From an uncultured Granulosicoccaceae bacterium (GTDB taxonomy: Bacteria; Pseudomonadota; Gammaproteobacteria; Granulosicoccales; Granulosicoccaceae), in contig CALGKA010000035.1 in assembly GCA_937927895.1 (NCBI GenBank), positions 16,256 to 80,255 of the forward strand: a stretch of 64,000 bases of DNA, written 5' to 3'. Shown here one piece after another: positions 38,508 to 45,308 of the stretch. The translations under genes were made by a program, and so were the position numbers. Every line of letters starts with the position of its first letter. Position 1 is the stretch's first letter. A model generated the notes under the pieces. It had not been told where the DNA came from. It made no database searches and saw only the letters and a list, made by a program, of their open reading frames with translations.

Positions 38508-39083
38508 CTAAGCCGCAAAGAGATGCTCTATATCTACATCTTTAAGATCTTCTTCATTAACTTCAAAAAGTTGCGCTTGAGTAAAGTTGAACTTACTAGC
38601 CACTATATTAGTCGGAAATTCTTCTACAACGATATTATTGATATTAACCGAATCATTGTAGTACTCGCGACGATCTGCAATCGCATTTTCAAGTGAGCTA
38701 ATACGTGTTTGTAACCGCATAAAAGACTCATTGCTTTTAAGCTCCGGATAATTCTCAGTCAATGCAAACAACCGACCAAGCGTATTAGACATCAGAGACT
38801 CAGCAACTCCTAGCTCAGCCATATCACCCGATTGCCGAGCATTAGAAACCTGTGATCGCGCCAGAGTAACTTTTTCAAGTGTCTCTTGCTCATACTTCAT
38901 GTACTCGCGGCAAGTAGTCACAAGCTTAGGCAATTCATCATGCCGTTGCTTCAGCAGAACATCAATATTGCTCCAGGCAGCCTTAACATTGTGCTTCAAT
39001 CGAACCAACCGATTGAACATTGTAATCACATAACCAACAAGCGCGACAATCGCCACAAGCAGCACAACAGAAAAGATTCCCAT
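38508..39083 (-). CDS. lemA: LemA family protein
   Basis: 191 residues from the ATG at 39083, preferred over an ORF start 34 codons earlier because GGAG lies about nine bases before it. One membrane helix (residues 4-22) is followed by the LemA helical domain: FNRLVRLKHNVKAAWSNIDV, LKQRHDELPKLVTTCREYM, and the end NFTQAQLFEVNEED. LemA proteins are membrane proteins of unclear function, named from Listeria. It probably shares an operon with the GIDE gene downstream. Confidence 0.9.
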   Translation of the reverse strand: MGIFSVVLLVAIVALVGYVITMFNRLVRLKHNVKAAWSNIDVLLKQRHDELPKLVTTCREYMKYEQETLEKVTLARSQVSNARQSGDMAELGVAESLMSNTLGRLFALTENYPELKSNESFMRLQTRISSLENAIADRREYYNDSVNINNIVVEEFPTNIVASKFNFTQAQLFEVNEEDLKDVDIEHLFAA

Positions 39084-39731
39084 AAGACCAGCTCCCCGTA
39101 TTATTTTTATTTCGTCACGATAGCGGCAACTCTCAAAAATTCTTAAAAAACCCACCAACTGGACACTACCAACGAATACCCACACTCTAATACTGCCAAC
39201 CGTCTCACAAGAATCCCCCCACCCACTTTTTTGAGCTTTTTTCTTTTTTTGCTTTTGCTGTTGCTTTACCCGCGCTTTTATCAGTTTTTTATTTCATCAA
39301 GGAGACAGGTCTTGTCGCTAAAAGATGGTCGGCAGGACGCCACGTTAGCGAAGTTGGCACATGGATGTGCCGTCTGAGCGGCCTGTTGGAGTGATAAAAT
39401 AAAAAATGCCGCAGGCACCCGAAGGGCTGAACAGTTGCAAGAAGACTTTTTGCTTAGAGGCTGGGCAAGAACTCGGGCACACGCACCGGACAGTGCTCTG
39501 CTTTAAACTCGACGAGTACAAACTACAGAAGTAGAAAAGCCTCCGCAAGAACAGCCCCACTGGAAAACCTAGCTAGTGCCCGTCCATAAACAGCGCGTAG
39601 CGAGGTTGTTCCAGGTGCGTGAGATTTTGCCTACTACATGTAGGCGTTTAGTCATTCTAAATAACGACATGTAGTCGGTAAAAGATTGCGTACCTGGAGC
39701 GACCGCTGTAGCGTTCGTTTATGGATGGCCC
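39084..39731. other. 648-base intergenic region with repeats
   Basis: No gene. It holds a thymine-rich stretch (39220-39270), structured repeat copy C (39264-39455) and a 167-base palindrome (39571-39737) whose right end includes the last codons of the dadA-like gene. A small ORF on the minus strand (39345-39560) lies across the repeat and has no recognisable family. Confidence 0.7.
39264..39455. repeat. Structured intergenic repeat, copy C (diverged)
   Basis: It shares the order and several boxes of copies A and B: TTTACCCGCGCTTTT, then the outer stem TTTTTTATTTCATCA / TGATAAAATAAAAAA (39285-39299 with 39392-39406; one mismatch). Inside are TCGCTAA / TTAGCGA around GGC-AGGAC-GCC, and GGCACATGGATGTGCC. 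Then come TGCC-GCA-GGCA and GCAAGAAGACTTTTTGC. The 5' hairpin GTAGAG...CTCTAC of A and B is not seen. Many stem bases differ from A/B but pairing is kept. Confidence 0.78.
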
Positions 39732-39737
39732 CTAGCT
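39571..39737. repeat. 167-base palindromic, MITE-like element next to dadA-like gene
   Basis: Two arms of 71 bases (39571-39641 and 39667-39737) match in inverted orientation at about 50 of 71 positions, with strong blocks AGCTAG, TCCATAAAC, CCAGGT and ACTACATGT, around a 25-base loop. Several mismatches are G-U compatible. The right arm covers the dadA-like stop codon. It may act as a terminator or be a mobile element that landed at the gene end. Confidence 0.75.
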
Positions 39738-40976
39738 AAACCGGCTTGGACTATAAAACTCCATATCAATATCCGTCGCCTCACCACAAATTAACTGACT
39801 CAAGAGCTTGCCAGTCTTAGCGCCACCGGACAAACCAACATGCTGATGCCCGAAACCAACAAAGACACCTTTAGTGTTTGATAGCTCACCGATCAACGGT
39901 ACTGAATCGATAGGTGCTGGTCGATGGCCGAGCCACTCTTTTGAATCTTCCCACGTTAAGTCAGGCATTAACTTGGCAAGGTAGCGACGCAGAAGATCTA
40001 ACGGCTGTTGATTCGCACCTGCTTTGAGGCCTGCAAATTCTACAACACCTGCAAGTCTTAACCTGCCAATCATCGGTGTCACTACAAATTTTCCAGCCGC
40101 TATCATGGTGGGCATCTGCGGCATAACAGACGGCTCATAGAGCTCAATGTGATAACCGCGTTCAGATTCCAATGGAATATTAAGCCCAAGCTTTTTCAAC
40201 AACGGCTTAGACCATGCGCCTGTCGCCACCACAACCGCCTCACAATCAATAGTAGAGTCGGATGTTTTAATAGCTTTAACGCGGTTATTTTCTAATACAA
40301 AATCTTCGAATTCTGCCTGCACAATCGTTCCGCCATGGTTTTCGAAATGTGCTGCTAGTGTTTTCACATAAGCACCGGGGTCACTAACACGACCATGCTT
40401 ATGTACCGCTGCAGCGTAACCGATTGCATCACCGAACGCGGGTTCCATCTTTTTATAAGAAGAGTCATCGTGTTCGGTCCAATCAAAACCGTGTGCACGC
40501 CGTGTCTGCCAGGCAAATTGATCTGCTTTAAAATGTGCTTCGCTTTCGTAAGCATAAACATAGTCAGCGGGGGTAATAAATTTTTCCGCCCCTGTGCCTT
40601 CTGCAAGCGCTAGGTGATCAGCTAAACAATCGCCCAGTAACGGAGTCAGCGCTGTGGCAATTCGCTCAACCTGCTGAGGATTACAGTGCGATAGATAACG
40701 AGTTAACCAAGGCAGCATACGCACAAGGTATGTGTAGTTAACGTAGAGCGGTTGGTTTTTATCAAACAACATTCCAGGCGCTTTGCCAAGCAACCCGGGT
40801 ACCGTAACCGGTACCACAGATGCTGCAGCAAGAACGCCTGCGTTACCATAACTAGTGCCTGATGCCGGGCCGCCCCTATCAAGCAAAATGGCATTGATGC
40901 CAGCACGTTGTAACCACACCGCTGTTGAGACACCAACTATACCTGCACCGACAATTACGACACGCTGGTTTTGCAT
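39732..40976 (-). CDS. D-amino acid dehydrogenase-like FAD-dependent oxidoreductase (DadA family)
   Basis: 414 residues. FAD-binding VIVGAGIVGVSTAVWLQRAG lies at residues 7-26, and the DAO-family C-terminus contains VFVGFGHQHVGLSGGAKTGK. GTSYGNAGVLA and the middle ESERGYHIEL resemble DadA. Such enzymes oxidise D-amino acids or related amines at the inner membrane. No alanine racemase is beside it in the window, so the substrate is open. Its 3' end lies in a palindromic element. Confidence 0.85.
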   Translation of the reverse strand: MQNQRVVIVGAGIVGVSTAVWLQRAGINAILLDRGGPASGTSYGNAGVLAAASVVPVTVPGLLGKAPGMLFDKNQPLYVNYTYLVRMLPWLTRYLSHCNPQQVERIATALTPLLGDCLADHLALAEGTGAEKFITPADYVYAYESEAHFKADQFAWQTRRAHGFDWTEHDDSSYKKMEPAFGDAIGYAAAVHKHGRVSDPGAYVKTLAAHFENHGGTIVQAEFEDFVLENNRVKAIKTSDSTIDCEAVVVATGAWSKPLLKKLGLNIPLESERGYHIELYEPSVMPQMPTMIAAGKFVVTPMIGRLRLAGVVEFAGLKAGANQQPLDLLRRYLAKLMPDLTWEDSKEWLGHRPAPIDSVPLIGELSNTKGVFVGFGHQHVGLSGGAKTGKLLSQLICGEATDIDMEFYSPSRFS

Positions 40977-41009
40977 TAACGTGAGAGTCGCGGTGAATAA
41001 GCGTACAAG

Positions 41010-41351
41010 TTACTTAAGCCGCCCAGAAATTTTACTGCGTATATTATCTACAAACCCTGAGACAAAAGGCAGTTGCTCGATCTCTTTCTGGTAGACAACC
41101 CCCAGCACCAAACCCAAAATTACGGCGGTAGAAAAACTCAGGATCCACCAAACGATCAAAACCATCAATAACAAGATTCCAATTGATATCAGAGGATTTT
41201 CAACTTTCGCCCCTATCAGCTGCAATCCTTTTTCACGTGCCGTGCTGATACCTTGGCGAATGGTGGCTTTGAGTGGGTCGAGCGCGGCGAGATAGTCCGC
41301 GGCGAGAACCCCAAGAAATGCCCCAATTGCTAATCCGATAAGCACAAACAT
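41010..41351 (-). CDS. Small membrane protein, function unknown
   Basis: 113 residues with hydrophobic stretches at about 3-20, 55-70 and 73-86 (FVLIGLAIGAFLGVLAADYL; ISIGILLLMVLIVWWILSF; AVILGLVLGVVY). The loop between them is basic and amphipathic (DPLKATIRQGISTAREKG). I recognise no family. It lies 33 bases upstream of the dadA-like gene on the same strand. Confidence 0.6.
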   Translation of the reverse strand: MFVLIGLAIGAFLGVLAADYLAALDPLKATIRQGISTAREKGLQLIGAKVENPLISIGILLLMVLIVWWILSFSTAVILGLVLGVVYQKEIEQLPFVSGFVDNIRSKISGRLK

Positions 41352-41470
41352 AGGTTTACTGCCTTGTTTTTGTAAGAGAGCTTTATTATTTCAAACAACG
41401 AAAGGAATTGGTAACTATTTGGCGTTACCGGCCGAACTTAAAGCAGCACACAGTACCACTGATGGTTCTA

Positions 41471-42181
41471 CTAACGATCGGCCCTGGCTTTTTCGACAAG
41501 AAAATCGACCACATTGAAGAAACCGGCGCTCGATACCTCTGCGGCGTTCAGCACTGCCCAGGAACCATCTACTACTACAGTAGGTGTACCGGAAATTTCA
41601 AAAGACTTCATTAGCTGCTGCGAATTCGCAAGCTCTGCCTGAATCTCAGTTGACTGCAACTGGTCTTTAAAGTTATCAGTATCCAGACCGTGAGATGCAA
41701 AGACTTTCGCAGCCTCTTGGATATGAATATCCGGATTTCCCTCTTTACGCAGAGACATTATAGTTCTAAATAGATCTGCATGAATTTCATCAGGTGCATT
41801 TTTGCTCTGCGCTAAATAGAAGATTGACGCATGGAGTGCTGTAGGTTCATTCCAAATAACTGGAATCTGCACCAGCTCAACATCGCTAGCGATTGTTTTT
41901 TTGTATGCAAGTACCGCAGGTTCAAATGCTTCGCAGTGGTGGCACCCGTACCAAAAGAACTCCTGCACTTGAATTTTGTTGGCCTTATTTGCGTCAGAGC
42001 CTTTAACTGCGCGATAGTGCACACCTTCTGAATAATCGCCTGCCACTGATTGCATTTCTGCTGTTGGTGTAGTGGTCCCTACCTTGTCAGATTCAGCGCT
42101 TGGATTATGACCAAATTTTATAAAGGCAAACAATGCAGCAGCAAGCGCGAGCCCTGCTATCAGTAAGTAGCGAATATTCAT
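41471..42181 (-). CDS. DsbA-like thiol:disulfide interchange protein
   Basis: 236 residues. A membrane anchor or signal (residues 4-22) precedes a thioredoxin fold with C80-H-H-C83 in FFWYGCHHCEAFEP, and the cis-proline loop SGTPTVVVDG near residue 200. The CxxC and WYGCxHC pattern are DsbA-like, so a periplasmic role in disulfide formation is expected. The FecR-like gene ends 15 bases upstream, and the two may be co-transcribed. Confidence 0.88.
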   Translation of the reverse strand: MNIRYLLIAGLALAAALFAFIKFGHNPSAESDKVGTTTPTAEMQSVAGDYSEGVHYRAVKGSDANKANKIQVQEFFWYGCHHCEAFEPAVLAYKKTIASDVELVQIPVIWNEPTALHASIFYLAQSKNAPDEIHADLFRTIMSLRKEGNPDIHIQEAAKVFASHGLDTDNFKDQLQSTEIQAELANSQQLMKSFEISGTPTVVVDGSWAVLNAAEVSSAGFFNVVDFLVEKARADR

Positions 42182-42196
42182 ATAAACGACTGATTA

Positions 42197-43495
42197 CTAT
42201 TCAATAGCTTCTAAAAGGTATTGATTGCTGTAAGTAGATACTGAATTATCACCCAGAACTTTACGCGCTTGAAACACCCAATCTTGCTGAGGATCGAGCT
42301 CGAGCTCTATTGAATCAGTTATCGTAATAAAACTTCTAGTGACATTATCACTGTCTATTGAATTACTAAGGAGTAGCTCAATTGTACCGTCGTAATCAGA
42401 TTCAGCGATTTGCACTAAGTTGCCTAAGCGTTCAACTTGCAGCTGTAACTGTTGGGTATCGTCGATTGATGCGTATTGGAAATCAACCACCGTCGGCAAG
42501 CCGGTAAATTTTTGATCATCGATACCAGCAAGAGCTAAATAGTATTGGCCCGGCTCACTCAGGTTTGGCTGAAAGCTGGTCGCTTGGAATTCATCAGTGG
42601 TTATAGGTGAAGTTAAAGCTTCATCACTCGCCACGGTAGCGCGATATTGTGTAGCACCATCAAGGGTTGCCCATGTAACTTTATCTTCGCTGCTTAATAC
42701 CATTCGATCATCATTCAACGATACAACTGGCGCAGGCAATAGATCAACAACTGAAGGCTCAATACCGGCAACTGCCAGCAGCCCTTTACCACTAGGCAAA
42801 TCATTCGCAACACCACCAGCGTTCGCTGCAACTGAACCTTGAGTAACACCGACTCGATCAGCACCAGATTCTACATTGACATAAAAAGCTGTGCCTCGAA
42901 CTGCCGCTGACAAGAAAGGTGTATTCACTTTAAAACTAACAGGTTGCTGACCCTCGGGGCGCGGTGTTACTTCACTATGCATTTCACCGATTTCTGCATT
43001 AAGTGATATGACGCATTTTACTGTTTCATCTACGCAGTCAACTTCAACAATCGCCACCTTGCTAGCGGGTTGCAGGTTAACAGTAGCGCCGGAATTAAAA
43101 GTAATACTGATAAAGCCATCTTCACCGGTCGTTAATTTGTCACCCTGTAGAATCATTGCGCCTTTAGCAGGAGGGTTAACCACCAAATCTTTTTGGGTAT
43201 GGATAACATCGCCTTTTACAAACGCCACTCGTCCAAAATCACGCTCTGCCATATAAGGCTCGGGGATGCGCAGGCTAGTGCCGACAGGTAGTACATCAGA
43301 TATACTAACGCCATTATATGAGGCGATCTGTTTTGCAAATCGATGGGAACGGAGCTCACGTTTAACTACTTGTTCAAGCGTTAAGGCTTGGCGTAAGACA
43401 ACGACGTGATCTTCTTGTGTGTCAGCAACACCCACTATTGATGATGTGAGCGCAAGAGCAAATGCACAAGCTACAACGAACTTTCTGCTATTCAT
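42197..43495 (-). CDS. FecR-domain protein with a LysM-like N-terminus
   Basis: 432 residues. A signal peptide ends near VGVA. Residues 30-80 (QALTLEQVVKRELRSHRFAK ... SLRIP) look like LysM. The FecR-type beta domain follows at about 95-215, with GDKLTTGEDGFISITFNSGA and FKVNTPFLSAAVRGTAFYVN. The C-terminal half carries a fibronectin-like stretch (VTWATLDGATQYRATVASD). FecR domains usually sense siderophore import through a FecI sigma factor, but no fecI or TonB receptor is nearby; this secreted LysM version is more likely a cell-envelope protein. Confidence 0.82.
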   Translation of the reverse strand: MNSRKFVVACAFALALTSSIVGVADTQEDHVVVLRQALTLEQVVKRELRSHRFAKQIASYNGVSISDVLPVGTSLRIPEPYMAERDFGRVAFVKGDVIHTQKDLVVNPPAKGAMILQGDKLTTGEDGFISITFNSGATVNLQPASKVAIVEVDCVDETVKCVISLNAEIGEMHSEVTPRPEGQQPVSFKVNTPFLSAAVRGTAFYVNVESGADRVGVTQGSVAANAGGVANDLPSGKGLLAVAGIEPSVVDLLPAPVVSLNDDRMVLSSEDKVTWATLDGATQYRATVASDEALTSPITTDEFQATSFQPNLSEPGQYYLALAGIDDQKFTGLPTVVDFQYASIDDTQQLQLQVERLGNLVQIAESDYDGTIELLLSNSIDSDNVTRSFITITDSIELELDPQQDWVFQARKVLGDNSVSTYSNQYLLEAIE

Positions 43496-43587
43496 GATTC
43501 CTTGCCCGCCCGCAGCGAGTCACTCGCCCGCGACTGTGTACGCTCCAACCCAACTGGACATGTGTCGCGATTATTGTTTGAGCGCAT

Positions 43588-43618
43588 AGTATACAAATTC
43601 AATTTATTGATAATACAA
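43588..43618 (-). promoter_or_regulatory. Possible promoter of the FecR-like gene
   Basis: On the minus strand TTGTAT (-35) and TATACT (-10, preceded by TG) are 19 bases apart, about 93 bases before the ATG at 43495. Spacing is slightly long. Confidence 0.3.
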
Positions 43619-43762
43619 CGTTAATACTAAAGCGTTTGCACCACTTGCGCCAAAATCCTAGTGCTGTGTGACAAACCAGCCCAATTTGGGTTATCAATCG
43701 AGGATTGAGGCGGCCCATATCATAGGAAGCACATCGGTTTTTGGCAAGGAATAGCTTGGTTT

Positions 43763-43792
43763 CTGCTGTTTTGTACTGACAAACTATAGCAG
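43763..43792 (-). terminator. Possible terminator hairpin after the MFS gene
   Basis: CTGCT...TTTGT-CAGT-ACAAA...AGCAG forms an interrupted 10-bp stem ten bases after the MFS stop. No thymine run follows, so factor-independent termination is doubtful. Confidence 0.3.
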
Positions 43793-43802
43793 AGATCTAG
43801 AA

Positions 43803-45170
43803 TTACTGGCCAAATGTTACCAATTGTTGCTCATCTAGTTCTCGCGCGTCTACCTTCAAGTAGGCCATGGGATCGCCAGGAATGATGGAGACTTCTCTTA
43901 CACCAGGAACACTTAACAATCGCTCGCGTAAATCCGCCGGCATGCCAGCGTAATTTGACTGCAGAGTTGCATCGAGCAGTATGCGTCTATTTTTAAGCTT
44001 AATAGGTTCGCGCATATGCCAAATGATGGGAATCCAGACCAGGCATAACAGGCCCAGTACAACGTGCGATTTTAGAAGCCCTACTTCGCCAATCATCCAC
44101 CCGCCGAGCACACCACCTAGAAACGCGCCTAAGAACTGACTACTCGAGTAGATACCCATGGCAGTCCCGCGTGTGGCCGCCGGTGCGGTGCGGGAAACAA
44201 GCGAAGGTAACAAGGCTTCAAGCACACTAAAAAAGCCAAAAAACAGCGTGATTGAAAAAACTATGATCCAGTAATCGCTGTTCATAAAGCCCAGTGCAAA
44301 CTCAGAAGTGGCCAATCCAACAATGCTTAGCATCATTAACCATTTGACTGACCACTTGCGTTCCACCACCCCAACCAGAGGTAACAGTATTAACAACGAA
44401 CCAAATGCTGCTTTAAGATAGATAGTCCAATGCGCTTCTGGCAAAACGCCAAGCTCCAGCAAGCGCAGAGGAATGCAAACAAAACTCGCGGTAATCAACA
44501 AGTGCAATAATAAAATGCCCAGATCAAGCCGTAGAAGATCGCGATTGAAAAGTAACGTCGGCAGTTCCTTAAGCACCACGGTTATGTCTCTGTCACGCTC
44601 TATTTTTTTAGGGTTCGGAACGGCAAACAACACTAACAAGGCTGAAAATATCCCTAACCCGGCAATACAATAAAAGATGCCAGACAAACTGAACGTAGTC
44701 ATTAGGATTGGCCCGATAATGATCGACAACATAAAGGAAGCACCAATAGATGCTCCGATTATCGCCATTATTTTAGTTCTTTGACTGTCTCTGGTGAGGT
44801 CTGCTGCCAGCGCCATTACCACAGCGGATATTGCTCCTGCCCCCTGCAAAGCACGGCCAACAATGACGCCAGTAATAGAATCGGCTATAGCCGCCACTAC
44901 GCTGCCAAAAACGAACACCACTATACCGATAAGTATCATCGGCTTTCGCCCGAAACGATCGGACATCAAACCATAGGGTATTTGTAACAGCGCCTGAAAC
45001 AGGCCGTATATTCCGACCGCCAGGCCAATTAATATTGGCGTGGCCCCGCTTAGATCTTGACCCAGAATGCTGATCACTGGCAGCAAAAGAAATAAACCCA
45101 TCATACGGGTGGCGTACACCAGACTGAGCGCAATAGCGGTACGTCGTTCTTGGGACGTAAAAGCAGACAA
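43803..45170 (-). CDS. MFS transporter of the YajR type
   Basis: 455 residues with 12 membrane helices. Motif A is in QIPYGLMSDRFGRKPMILIG after helix 2. The last 65 residues are soluble (RERLLSVPGVREVSIIPGDP and LKVDARELDEQQL), a ferredoxin-like fold as in the YAM domain of E. coli YajR. It is divergent from uvrA, a neighbourhood seen in several gammaproteobacteria. Substrate unknown; drug efflux is often assumed for the family. Confidence 0.85.
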   Translation of the reverse strand: MSAFTSQERRTAIALSLVYATRMMGLFLLLPVISILGQDLSGATPILIGLAVGIYGLFQALLQIPYGLMSDRFGRKPMILIGIVVFVFGSVVAAIADSITGVIVGRALQGAGAISAVVMALAADLTRDSQRTKIMAIIGASIGASFMLSIIIGPILMTTFSLSGIFYCIAGLGIFSALLVLFAVPNPKKIERDRDITVVLKELPTLLFNRDLLRLDLGILLLHLLITASFVCIPLRLLELGVLPEAHWTIYLKAAFGSLLILLPLVGVVERKWSVKWLMMLSIVGLATSEFALGFMNSDYWIIVFSITLFFGFFSVLEALLPSLVSRTAPAATRGTAMGIYSSSQFLGAFLGGVLGGWMIGEVGLLKSHVVLGLLCLVWIPIIWHMREPIKLKNRRILLDATLQSNYAGMPADLRERLLSVPGVREVSIIPGDPMAYLKVDARELDEQQLVTFGQ

Positions 45171-45308
45171 AGCAAAATTCCGATAGGGTGATTAAGTAAA
45201 AGTGGAACAACGGTTAGAATACAATATGGTATCAGCTACGCGTGAGCAAAGCAGATCCACTTTTGCTCAAGCACTGCCCACAAACAGAGAGCCCAAACAT
45301 CCAGAGTT

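Larger units (their letters stand above)
43496..43802. other. 307-base intergenic region
   Basis: No gene seen. It follows the MFS gene and precedes the FecR gene on the minus strand. A possible terminator hairpin lies at 43763-43792 and a possible promoter for the FecR gene at 43588-43618. Confidence 0.45.

Noticed and set aside
45270..45295. LexA-like CTG...CAG ahead of uvrA
   Set aside because: The spacer is eight bases instead of ten and the inner bases do not match the consensus.
43496..45308. ssb gene expected beside uvrA and the MFS gene in pseudomonads
   Set aside because: No single-strand binding protein is encoded in this stretch; the neighbourhood differs.
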